A stretch of 20,823 nucleotides of DNA from an uncultured Collinsella sp. (lineage in GTDB: Bacteria; Actinomycetota; Coriobacteriia; Coriobacteriales; Coriobacteriaceae). Under the pieces are notes generated by a model. That model was given only the letters and a program-made list of their open reading frames with translations. It searched no databases and was not told the origin of the DNA. Shown piece after piece: positions 14,302 through 20,823 of this stretch. The first letter of the stretch is position 1. Each line of letters starts with the position of its first letter. The position numbers were made by a program, and so were the translations under genes. Location of the stretch: NCBI GenBank assembly GCA_900550195.1, contig URRB01000023.1, positions 1-20,823 on the forward strand. Direction: 5' to 3'.

Positions 14302-15537
14302 ATGTTTAATAAAAAGCCCCTCGCGGATACCACCGCCCGAAGACCCTCAACTGGTGCGCAGGCCAAGATCTACAGTCGCGATAACGTGGCTCGCTATTCC
14401 GAGCGCGCTCGTCAACGTCGTCGTAGCCACACGATTCGTCACGTCGCGCCCATTGTCGTGCTTGGTGTGCTGCTGAGTGCCACTACCGCTGCCGGCCTGT
14501 GGTTTGCCACCATTATGGGCAAGCTCGGCGATTCTAATGTCATTACCGACAATCTGCGTCGGGTTCTGGTTGACACCGATGAGGCAAAGGATCCGTTCTA
14601 CGTGCTGCTTCTTGGCACCGACGGCCGTCCGGGCGAGGATACGTATCGTGCCGACTCGATTATCCTGGCACGCATCGACCCCACGCAAAAGCAGGCGACG
14701 CTCATTTCCGTTCCGCGCGACACCAAGGTCGAGTACAAGGGCGAGACCATGAAGATCAACGCCTGCCATACCGTTGGCGGCGCCGAGGCCATGGTCGAGG
14801 CGGTCAACGAGCTGTGCGGTGTTCAGATTTCCCACTATGCCGAGGTCAGCTTCGACGGTATGCAGGCGCTGATTGATTCGGTTGGCGGTATCGACATTAA
14901 CGCAACCGATGATGTTGACGACCCCGAGCACCTGGATATTAAGATTACCGCTGGCCAGCAGCATATGGACGGTGCCACCGCCCTTACCTATGCCCGCTGC
15001 CGCTACACCTATGCCGACGGCGATTACACGCGCATGCGCCACCAGCGTCAGGTGCTTGGCGCCCTTGCCAACCAGATTCTCAATAACTTCGATGCCACGA
15101 AGATCTTTGGCCTGGTTAATTCGCTGTCCGATATGCTCGTAACCGATATGAGCGTTCAGGATATCGTGGCTACGGTCAACGCCATGCGCGGTATGGATGT
15201 CGACGGTATCTACTCGGCCAACCTGCCCTCGTACGCCGACGACAGCACCATGATCGACGGTGTGAGCTACGTCTTTGTCTACGAGGACGAGCTCAAGGAA
15301 ATGATGGAGCGCGTCGATGCCGGCAAGGATCCCAAGGGTCCCAACACCATGGGTCTTTCCGACGGTTCCAGCTCTACGATCGGCGACCTGAACAACAACA
15401 CGTCTGACGACTACGCAAACGGTACCGCAACCTCATCGGTCAGCTCTGACGATTCCGATGACTCAAGCGATTCAAGCGATTCGGACTACTACGAAGAGCC
15501 CACCGGTGACGGCAACGGCTACGAAGCCAATTACTAG
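14302..15537 (+). CDS. LytR-CpsA-Psr (LCP) family cell wall polymer transferase
   Basis: LCP proteins attach glycopolymers such as teichoic acids or capsule from a lipid carrier to peptidoglycan, outside the membrane. A basic cytosolic N-terminus (to about 36) precedes one transmembrane helix (about 37-62, with VVLGVLLSATTAAGLWFA). The LCP domain follows: FYVLLLGTDGRPGE (D107, R109), ADSIILARID, SVPRDT (R139, D140), and the LTYARCRYTYADGDYTRMRHQRQVL segment with the conserved arginines. The last 60 residues are Ser/Asp/Asn-rich, ending in an SDDSDDSSDSSDSD run and a Tyr/Glu/Gly tail, probably disordered. The ATG at 14302 follows CAGG at a normal distance; an in-frame TTG at 14296 touches the SD and is unlikely. 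Probably co-transcribed with murA. Confidence 0.92.
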   Translation: MFNKKPLADTTARRPSTGAQAKIYSRDNVARYSERARQRRRSHTIRHVAPIVVLGVLLSATTAAGLWFATIMGKLGDSNVITDNLRRVLVDTDEAKDPFYVLLLGTDGRPGEDTYRADSIILARIDPTQKQATLISVPRDTKVEYKGETMKINACHTVGGAEAMVEAVNELCGVQISHYAEVSFDGMQALIDSVGGIDINATDDVDDPEHLDIKITAGQQHMDGATALTYARCRYTYADGDYTRMRHQRQVLGALANQILNNFDATKIFGLVNSLSDMLVTDMSVQDIVATVNAMRGMDVDGIYSANLPSYADDSTMIDGVSYVFVYEDELKEMMERVDAGKDPKGPNTMGLSDGSSSTIGDLNNNTSDDYANGTATSSVSSDDSDDSSDSSDSDYYEEPTGDGNGYEANY

Positions 15538-15564
15538 TTCCGCCGTTCTACCGAACGCCGGAAC
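15537..15564. other. Stem-loop at the LCP stop codon
   Basis: Positions 15537-15548 and 15553-15564 pair over 12 positions with a single C-C mismatch around a TACC loop. The stem begins at the last base of the LCP stop codon. It has no T-run and precedes the true terminator, so it may protect the mRNA 3' end or be a repeat remnant. Confidence 0.45.
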
Positions 15565-15606
15565 CACTCGACGCTGCGCGCCGCCCAGAGCGACAATTTG
15601 TCATTC

Positions 15607-15648
15607 AAAAGGCAAGGCATGACCAGAAGGTCTATGCCTTGCCTTTTT
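15607..15648. terminator. Terminator of murA-LCP
   Basis: GGCAAGGCATGACC (15611-15624) pairs with 15629-15643 across an AGAA loop, with one bulged T at 15633, and is followed by TTTTT (15644-15648). AAAA upstream (15607-15610) can extend the stem and would act as a weak T-run on the other strand. Confidence 0.88.
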
Positions 15649-15714
15649 CATGCCAACTTGTTCGCTCTGGACGTCGCTCGCTGACGTTGATTCAACCAGC
15701 GATGTCGTCACTTG

Positions 15715-15779
15715 CAGTTGGGTAGTCCACTTGGCACTTGGGGACGTTCCTTATGTGCCGGCAGTTTGGGACACTCCTT
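15715..15779. repeat. Three degenerate tandem units of the dispersed repeat
   Basis: Three related 18-nt units lie in line: CAGTTGGGTAGTCCACTT (15715-15732), CACTTGGGGACGTTCCTT (15735-15752) and CAGTTTGGGACACTCCTT (15762-15779). The last, with its preceding CCG, is part of a 21-nt identity to 59-79, and the middle shares TTGGGGACGTTC with 93-104. The order of these two modules is reversed relative to the copy at 59-104. The 348-nt interval 15538-15885 holds these units, two terminators and one extra stem-loop, but no gene. Confidence 0.65.
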
Positions 15780-15821
15780 GCGTTAAGAGGCTGGCGTGCG
15801 TCAACCTGTTCTCGTTGCAGC

Positions 15822-15859
15822 AAAAAATCGCCCCGTTCTCGGTTGAGGACGGGGCGATT
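15822..15859 (-). terminator. Terminator of pepT
   Basis: Positions 15826-15840 pair with 15845-15859 (15 bp, one G-T, GGTT loop). Read on the minus strand, the stem is followed by a run of six T (complement of 15822-15827), placed 26 nt after the pepT stop. The arms contain AATCGCCCCGT. Confidence 0.9.
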
Positions 15860-15885
15860 CGTCTTTTGGGCTTATGCAGCCAGGC

Positions 15886-17133
15886 TTATGCAAAGCGGGC
15901 GACGAGCTCCTGCAGGACGTCGGTCATCTTGACGAGCGAGCTGACCGGGACGAACTCGTTGACGCCGTGGTAGCAATAGCCGCCGGTGGAAAGGTTGGGG
16001 CAGGGCAGACCGCGGAACGACAGCTGAGCGCCGTCGGTGCCGCCACGAATCGGCAGCACTTGGGGCTCAACGCCGCAGGCAAGGTAGGCTTCCTTGGCAA
16101 CATCAATAAGCTCGGGATAGTCACGAACGATCTCGGCCATATTTCGATACTGCTGCTTAATCTCGACTGTCACGCGCTCCTCACCCAGACGCTGGTTGAG
16201 CATCGAGGCGGCGGCATCAATAAGGTCGAGTTTCTGCTGGAACTTGGCGGCGTCATGGTCGCGGATGATATAGCGCGCTGTGGCGTGATCGACGGTCGCA
16301 GATACACCCTCAAGGTGATAAAAGCCCTCGTAGCCTTCCGTATACTCCGGGCGCTGCACGTAGGGGAGCAACGCGTTGAAGTCGCAGAACAGATTGCCTG
16401 CGTTGACCATACGGCCCTTAGCGTCGCCCGGGTGGATGGACTGGCCCTCAAAGCGGACGGTCGCCTCGGCGGCGTTAAAGCACTCCCACTCCAGCTCGCC
16501 GATGGGGCCGCCGTCGACCGTGTAGGCGTACTTGCAGCCAAAGGTATCGATATCCAACAGCTCGGCTCCGTGGCCGATTTCCTCGTCAGGGCAGAAGCAA
16601 ATGCCGAGTGCAGGATGGGGCAGAGAAGGGTCCTGAGCGATACGCGCGACAAGCGACATGATCTCGGCGACGCCTGCCTTGTCGTCCGCGCCCAGCAGCG
16701 TGGTGCCATCGCTGCAGACCAGGTCCTCACCCGCGAGGTCATTCAGGGCGGGAAGCTTGGCGGTGCTCATGGCAACGGGCTTACCGTCAACCGTGCCGCA
16801 GACCAGGTCGCCGCCTTCGTGGTGTACGATGTGCGGCTTCACGCCGGCGCCCGGTGCAACTTCGGTGGTGTCGAGATGGGCGATCAGGCCCAGGGCGGGC
16901 TTGTCCTCAGCGCCCGCACTTGCGGGGATATGCGCGCAGACATAGGCGTGCTCGGTCACGTGGGCATCTTCCGCACCAAGCTCGCGCAGCTCTTCAGCCA
17001 GCACGTTGGCAAGGTCAAACTGAACGGCGCTCGAGGGTACCTGGTCGCAGTTTGCATCCTCGGACTGCGTGTTGATCTGGACGTAGCGCAAAAAGCGCTC
17101 GAGGACATCGGGGTTCGTGGTGGTGTTTTCCAT
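15886..17133 (-). CDS. pepT: Peptidase T (tripeptide aminopeptidase)
   Basis: PepT is a cytosolic di-zinc aminopeptidase of family M20B that removes N-terminal residues from tripeptides. Metal and catalytic motifs are visible: IAHLDTTE (H86, D88), LLGADDKAGVAEI (bridging Asp), CPDEEIGHGAE (catalytic and ligand Glu), YTVDGGPIGELEWECFNAA, and STGGYCYHGVNEFV with the last His ligand. IRGGTDGAQLSFRGLPCPNL is also typical. The length of 415 matches E. coli PepT (408). The ATG at 17133 is chosen over a longer frame starting at 17229, since GGAGC lies just upstream of 17133 and the extra 32 residues do not belong to the family and would run over the regulatory palindrome. Transcribed away from the DtxR-like gene. 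Confidence 0.95.
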   Translation of the reverse strand: MENTTTNPDVLERFLRYVQINTQSEDANCDQVPSSAVQFDLANVLAEELRELGAEDAHVTEHAYVCAHIPASAGAEDKPALGLIAHLDTTEVAPGAGVKPHIVHHEGGDLVCGTVDGKPVAMSTAKLPALNDLAGEDLVCSDGTTLLGADDKAGVAEIMSLVARIAQDPSLPHPALGICFCPDEEIGHGAELLDIDTFGCKYAYTVDGGPIGELEWECFNAAEATVRFEGQSIHPGDAKGRMVNAGNLFCDFNALLPYVQRPEYTEGYEGFYHLEGVSATVDHATARYIIRDHDAAKFQQKLDLIDAAASMLNQRLGEERVTVEIKQQYRNMAEIVRDYPELIDVAKEAYLACGVEPQVLPIRGGTDGAQLSFRGLPCPNLSTGGYCYHGVNEFVPVSSLVKMTDVLQELVARFA

Positions 17134-17171
17134 AAAGACCGCTCCAATCTTGGTCGTCGTGTGCAACAAGA

Positions 17172-17222
17172 ACTCTAGCACGGTATGCCACGGCATACCG
17201 CGACGCTTGGATGGGGTAGAAT
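17172..17222. promoter_or_regulatory. Divergent promoter region with palindromic operator
   Basis: A perfect inverted repeat, CGGTATGCC-AC-GGCATACCG (17181-17200), lies between pepT and the DtxR-like gene. On the plus strand TAGAAT (17217-17222) is a likely -10 box whose -35 position falls within the palindrome. On the minus strand TGCTAGAGT (box 17172-17177) is an extended -10 for pepT, and its -35 position also falls within the palindrome. A bound regulator could therefore control both directions. The adjacent DtxR-like protein is the obvious candidate, by inference. Confidence 0.65.
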
Positions 17223-17253
17223 CAGCCATTGAATGCAGAAGGGACGGAAGATC

Positions 17254-17676
17254 ATGGATACGACAAATAGCTCGCGCGAACTACATCTGACGGTGGCGAA
17301 CGAAGACTACTTGGAGTGCATGGTTCGCATTGAAAGCGAAGAGGGGGAAACCAACGGCGTTCGATCGGTCGACATCGCGCAGCGCCTTGGCGTCTCCAAG
17401 GCATCGGTCAATAAAGCGGTTTCGGCGCTCAAGGCATCCGAACTTGTCGAGCAATCGCACTACGGCAAGGTAGTCCTGACCGATCGCGGCCGCGAGGTTG
17501 GTACGGCTATCTGGTACCGTCATCGCCTCATCCGCACGTTTTTGGTTCAGGAGCTCGGTGTCGAATTTGAGCGAGCCGATTCCGAGGCCTGCATGATGGA
17601 GCATGCGCTTTCCGAGGACACGATGAACCGCTGGCTCGCCTATCTCGAAAAGCAGGGAATCAGCGTCGAGGAATAG
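17254..17676 (+). CDS. DtxR/MntR-family metal-dependent transcriptional regulator
   Basis: This 140-residue protein has the winged-helix N-terminal domain of the DtxR family (about 12-80: NEDYLECMVRIESEEG, VRSVDIAQRLGVSKASVNKAVSAL as the helix-turn-helix, LVEQSHYGKVVLTDRG as the wing) and a dimerisation/metal domain (YRHRLIRTFLVQELGV, SEACMMEHALSEDTMNRW). There is no SH3-like third domain, and the length equals B. subtilis MntR (142). Probable metal ligands are D18, E21, H90, C113, E116 and H117: Asp as in MntR, Cys as in DtxR. The ATG at 17254 is preceded by AGAAGGGA (17237-17244); an ATG at 17233 lies before that SD. It likely regulates itself and pepT through the palindrome 17181-17200. 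The homocysteine methyltransferase-like gene starts 10 nt downstream. Confidence 0.88.
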   Translation: MDTTNSSRELHLTVANEDYLECMVRIESEEGETNGVRSVDIAQRLGVSKASVNKAVSALKASELVEQSHYGKVVLTDRGREVGTAIWYRHRLIRTFLVQELGVEFERADSEACMMEHALSEDTMNRWLAYLEKQGISVEE

Positions 17677-17686
17677 CGGGATATAT

Positions 17687-18580
17687 ATGGATACGAGTTA
17701 TTACAACCGCTTTGGTGCCGAGGAACTTGCGCGCCGCTTGTCGAGCGAGACCTTGTTGGCGCAGGGCCCCATGGGCAGTGTTCTGTTGAGTGAGTACGAT
17801 GCCGCCGACATTCCACCGGCGTTTTGGAATCTGGCAGAGCCGCAGACCGTTTCTCGTATCCATCGCTTGTATGTCGCTGCCGGCGCGCAGGTGCTCATTA
17901 CCAACACCTTTCAGGCATCAAGCTATGCCCTCAAGCACGACCAGATTGCGCCGTCCGTGGCGGAGGTCAATCGCGGGGCCGTCGACGATGCTCGCCAGGC
18001 GCACCCGCAACTGCTGCTGGGCTCGATGGGCCCGATCGGTATTGAGTGGTTTGCCGAGGACTCTGCCGAGTATCGTGAAATCCGAGGCATTGCGCGCGAA
18101 CAGGCGCACGCCTTGCTCAACGCCGGCGTTGACGGTCTGCTGATCGAGACGGTGACGTCTATCCGTAATTTGCAGCCCATGCTTGCCGGCGCCCGAGATG
18201 CCGCCGACGGCATGCCTGTTCTGGTGAGTTTTGTCGTTGACGATAAAGGCGACCTGTTGGGCGATGGCCTCAACATCGAGGCGGCCGTTTTGTACGCCGA
18301 AAAACACGGCGCAAACTCGGTTGGTGTTAATTGCTGTTCGCTTGCGGCCGCGAACGCGGCGGTGCCCAGGATGGTTGCATCGGCGACTACTCCCGTCACG
18401 GTGCGTCCCAACGTAGGCGATCCGGTCCAGACTCAGGATGGCCCCGTATGGCACGAGAACCCCGAAGCTTTCGCGCGCGCATGCATCGAATGGAGACATG
18501 CCGGTGCCGCAATGGTGGGCAGTTGCTGTGGAACCACGGCAATCACTACGGCCGCGATGGCCGAGGCGCTCGATATATAA
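17687..18580 (+). CDS. Homocysteine S-methyltransferase family protein
   Basis: The 297-residue protein is a single homocysteine-binding TIM barrel, as in MmuM, BHMT and the N-terminal module of MetH. Zinc cysteines are present: GVNCCS (C216-C217) and VGSCCGTT (C280-C281). Other family segments are LITNTFQAS, GSMGPIG, and DGLLIETVTS with the conserved E154. The first motif, normally an Asp-Gly pair as in DGAMGTEL, reads QGPMGSVL (Q26), so a residue known to hold the homocysteine amino group in BHMT is changed. No cobalamin or folate domain is attached. The methyl donor cannot be read from the sequence; S-methylmethionine or a partner methylated protein are possible. It follows the DtxR-like gene by 10 nt and ends in a strong terminator. 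Confidence 0.85.
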   Translation: MDTSYYNRFGAEELARRLSSETLLAQGPMGSVLLSEYDAADIPPAFWNLAEPQTVSRIHRLYVAAGAQVLITNTFQASSYALKHDQIAPSVAEVNRGAVDDARQAHPQLLLGSMGPIGIEWFAEDSAEYREIRGIAREQAHALLNAGVDGLLIETVTSIRNLQPMLAGARDAADGMPVLVSFVVDDKGDLLGDGLNIEAAVLYAEKHGANSVGVNCCSLAAANAAVPRMVASATTPVTVRPNVGDPVQTQDGPVWHENPEAFARACIEWRHAGAAMVGSCCGTTAITTAAMAEALDI

Positions 18581-18585
18581 AGGGC

Positions 18586-18615
18586 AAAACCGCTCCATAC
18601 GGGGCGGTTTTTTTT
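18586..18615 (+). terminator. Terminator after the homocysteine methyltransferase-like gene
   Basis: AAAACCGCTCC (18586-18596) pairs with GGGGCGGTTTT (18601-18611), 11 bp with one T-G pair and an ATAC loop, followed by a run of eight T (18608-18615). It begins 5 nt after the stop codon. Confidence 0.93.
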
Positions 18616-18739
18616 ATTGCTTGCATGTCCTCGGCAGCATTTGCCCAAATGGTGAATGCTGGTGCCGGCAGGTTGCCGAGTGCATGTTGCGGGTATACCC
18701 CATGCGTACCATGATCCAAACACTGTGAGGTGTCTGCGC

Positions 18740-20140
18740 GTGTGCGCGATAATTCATTTTGGAACTGACGGTTGGCGCGCTCGCGTCGATGAGGACTTCA
18801 CTGCCGATAACGTTGCCCGTATCGCCGATGCCGTCGGCGAGTTGTGGCAAAAGACCAATCCGGGCAAAACGGTATATATAGGGTTCGACACCCGGCCCCT
18901 GGCGCGCGAGTTCGCTGAGCTTGCGGCGGGCGTGCTAGCAGCGCACGGGCTAGACGCCGTGCTCGCTTCGCGACCTGTCCCGACCCCTGCCCTTACGTGG
19001 GCGGCGGCTTATGACGGTGAAGCGTGCGGCGCGCTCATGGTGACGGGGTCCCATCATCCGCAGGGCTATCTGTGCCTCAAGATTCGCATGGGTGACGGCT
19101 CGACCGCCAACCAGGATGTCATCGAAGAGCTCGAAGAGACTATGGCTCCCGAGCCAATGGGGATCGAGGGGCAATATCGCACCGCGGATATCATTCCTGA
19201 CTATATGCAGGCGGTGGCATCGTTTGTCGATGCCGAAGCCATCCGCGCCGCGCACTTGTGCGTGGTTGTCGATCCCATGGGCGGCGCAGCCCAGGGCTAT
19301 CTAGCCGACTTGCTGCGCGAGCTTGGCGTTGAGGTGCACGAGATTCACGCCGGGCAGGCGTCTGACCAAGAAGATATCTGCCCCGACCCCGTTGAACCGT
19401 GGGTGGACGCTTGCGAGCGCACGGTTATCGAGGACGGAGCTTGCGCTGGCCTGGTGACCGACGGCGACGCCGACCGTATCGGCGCGGTTGACGAGCGCGG
19501 CAGATATATACATCCGCATCAGATCATGGCGCTCGTTTTGGGCGACTTGGTTCAATTTCGTAATTTGGAGGGGCGCGTCGTCGTCAATCTTTCATGCTCG
19601 ACGCTCGTGCGTCGCATTGCCGAGGCGCTTGGCTGCCGCGTGACCGTCAAACCAGTCGGTTTCAAATATATAGCGGCGGAAATGAAGAAGGGCGGCGTCC
19701 TCATGGGCGGCGAAGAAGCCGGTGGTATCGGCATCGCCGCGCATATGCCCGAGCGCGATGGAATCCTCGCCTGTCTGATTATGTGTGAGCTTATGGCAAA
19801 GACGGACGCGCCTTTGGGCGTTCTGGTCGATCAACTCGAGGACAGTTTTGGTAAGACGAGTTACGGTCGACGCGACTTGCGCCTTGAGGCCGAAGATGCC
19901 GAAACGTTACGAACCCTGCTGCCGGGCGTAAACCCCAAGTCGATTTGTGGCAAGGTGCCGCAAAACGTTAGTCATATGGACGGCTTGCGTCTGTCATTCG
20001 AGGATGACACGTGGCTGCTGGTCCGTCCTAGCGGGACCGAACCAGTGGTGCGCGTCTACGCCGAGGGGTTCTCGGTGGAAGAACGTGATGAGTTGCTCGA
20101 TGCTGGCTGTGCTTTAGCTAGGGGGACGTATCCGCTTTAA
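18740..20140 (+). CDS. Phosphoglucomutase/phosphomannomutase family protein
   Basis: Members of the alpha-D-phosphohexomutase family move phosphate between C1 and C6 of a hexose through a phosphoserine. Four-domain landmarks are in order: IIHFGTDGWRA at the N-terminus, the active-site loop TGSHHPQGYLCLKI (S104), the metal loop DGDADR (241-246), the sugar-binding loop GGEEAGG (323-329) and the phosphate loop RPSGTEPVVRVYAEG (429 onward). The serine loop usually reads TASHNP and the sugar loop GGExSGH, so substrate preference is uncertain. Length 466 is normal. The GTG at 18740 is chosen because GTGAGGTG (18725-18732) is a fair SD and the family begins near I-x-FGTDGWRA; the longer frame from 18656 adds unrelated residues. 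The stop at 20140 seems natural, just before foreign sequence begins. Confidence 0.9.
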   Translation: MCAIIHFGTDGWRARVDEDFTADNVARIADAVGELWQKTNPGKTVYIGFDTRPLAREFAELAAGVLAAHGLDAVLASRPVPTPALTWAAAYDGEACGALMVTGSHHPQGYLCLKIRMGDGSTANQDVIEELEETMAPEPMGIEGQYRTADIIPDYMQAVASFVDAEAIRAAHLCVVVDPMGGAAQGYLADLLRELGVEVHEIHAGQASDQEDICPDPVEPWVDACERTVIEDGACAGLVTDGDADRIGAVDERGRYIHPHQIMALVLGDLVQFRNLEGRVVVNLSCSTLVRRIAEALGCRVTVKPVGFKYIAAEMKKGGVLMGGEEAGGIGIAAHMPERDGILACLIMCELMAKTDAPLGVLVDQLEDSFGKTSYGRRDLRLEAEDAETLRTLLPGVNPKSICGKVPQNVSHMDGLRLSFEDDTWLLVRPSGTEPVVRVYAEGFSVEERDELLDAGCALARGTYPL

Positions 20141-20823
20141 CCATGAGACTGCCTTATATAAAGAGATGCTCGGCGTCATGGCCGTGCCCGCCGTCTGCTG
20201 CACCTGGATCTGCTGGATGTTGTTGGGGTCCCCCTCGTAATAGGCCAGGGGCTTTGACCAGTCCAAAAACTCCTCTTCGTTGATGCCTGCGCCCTTCTTG
20301 GCCCAGAACCGGGGCTTGGCGCTCATCATGCTGTTCTCCAGGATGACCTGGCTCAGCTTGTCGATGTACAGCTGGGGGGACTTCATCAGGGCGATGCACC
20401 CAAAGCCCACCGGGGTCCCCGCCTCGGGATAGAGCACGTCCAGTTCAACGGGATACCGCCCGTGGCTGTAGAACCCGTCTTCAAATCCCGTCTCGTTCTC
20501 GCTGGCGAACAGCACCTCGCCGCCCACGAATTTGCAGTAGTGCAGCGCCGTCCTGCCGTTCCGGCTGACCTTGTAATACCAGTCCACCACCAGCGTCTTG
20601 CCGCTCACGTCCACCGTGTCGTCGTGGACATATTCCTTCACGTCGATCACGCCGCCCCCCAGCTTGCCCTGCAGCTGTGGATACTCCTGTTCCAGCAGGT
20701 CGTTGTCCTTCAGGTCCACCACGAACAGGTTCCGGCTGGCCTGCAGGTCGGTGATACCCGGTTCCCAGAACAGATTCAGGATGTCCAGCTCCCGGATGTC
20801 CACGTCCCCCAGGCCGTCTTCCA
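20114..20823 (-). CDS. Phage portal protein, partial at both ends
   Basis: The frame is open through the right edge of the window, so its start lies outside. The visible 229-odd residues resemble the portal proteins of prophages from Clostridia: DIRELDILNLFWEPGITDLQ, NLFVVDLKDNDLLEQEYPQL, KTLVVDWYYKV, GRTALHYCKFVGGEVL, and GFGCIALMKSPQLYIDKLSQVILEN. Portal proteins form the dodecameric ring through which DNA enters and leaves the capsid. The family-like sequence stops at about the TPSI residues (near 20165); the last 16 residues read through into chromosomal DNA and even overlap the mutase gene end by 27 nt, so the gene is cut. Terminase and capsid genes are not visible. Portal identity is by recall of family style, without a search. 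Confidence 0.7.
   Translation of the reverse strand, partial: EDGLGDVDIRELDILNLFWEPGITDLQASRNLFVVDLKDNDLLEQEYPQLQGKLGGGVIDVKEYVHDDTVDVSGKTLVVDWYYKVSRNGRTALHYCKFVGGEVLFASENETGFEDGFYSHGRYPVELDVLYPEAGTPVGFGCIALMKSPQLYIDKLSQVILENSMMSAKPRFWAKKGAGINEEEFLDWSKPLAYYEGDPNNIQQIQVQQTAGTAMTPSISLYKAVSWLKRIRPPS

Noticed and set aside
15715..15779. CRISPR array
   Set aside because: Only three degenerate units with unequal 2-9 nt gaps, no real spacers and no cas genes.
15650..15973. Possible 107-residue protein after the LCP terminator
   Set aside because: It runs through the dispersed repeat and the pepT terminator and lacks an SD site.
15874..17178. 434-codon plus-strand frame opposite pepT
   Set aside because: The minus strand encodes a full peptidase T with all metal ligands; the plus-strand frame is its shadow.

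Overview
The window looks like chromosomal DNA of a high-GC Gram-positive gut actinobacterium. The best guess is a member of the Coriobacteriia close to Collinsella. This rests on protein style, GC-ending codons in most genes, several GTG/TTG starts with good Shine-Dalgarno (SD) sites, and a gene order shared with other Gram-positives. The genus is inferred; no search was possible.

Layout: (1) 1-448 is non-coding, with a strong hairpin built from a dispersed repeat and an AT-richer tract. (2) 449-2534 holds prmC, whose protein carries a long Ala/Glu-rich insertion, followed by a HigBA-type toxin-antitoxin pair with its own palindromic promoter region. (3) 2683-5752 holds sua5/tsaC-like, glpK and upp. 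(4) 5945-12992 is a complete F1Fo ATP synthase operon (atpI-like, B, E, F, H, A, G, D, C), with a good sigma-70-type promoter and a 15-bp-stem terminator. (5) 13006-15537 holds murA and a LytR-CpsA-Psr (LCP) protein, ending in a terminator. (6) 15538-15885 is intergenic and holds a second cluster of the dispersed repeat. (7) pepT (minus) is divergent from a DtxR/MntR-like regulator that is followed by a homocysteine S-methyltransferase-like gene; a perfect 9-bp inverted repeat lies between the divergent genes. (8) 18740-20140 is a phosphohexomutase. (9) From about 20160 to the end the sequence switches abruptly to part of a phage portal-protein gene on the minus strand, cut off at the junction.

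The backbone prmC-sua5-...-upp-atpIBEFHAGDC-murA resembles the mycobacterial prfA-prmC-sua5-rfe-atp-...-murA block and the Bacillus upp-atpI-atpB order, so it is an old neighbourhood. What looks added here is the toxin-antitoxin module between prmC and sua5, glpK between sua5 and upp, and the repeat-bearing DNA upstream of prmC.

No wholly new multi-gene system was found. The points most worth a second look are the phage/chromosome junction, murA-LCP lying directly behind a terminator with no room for a promoter, the PrmC insertion, the mixed metal-ligand set of the DtxR-like regulator and its palindrome, the modular repeat family, and a local cluster of TATATA hexamers.
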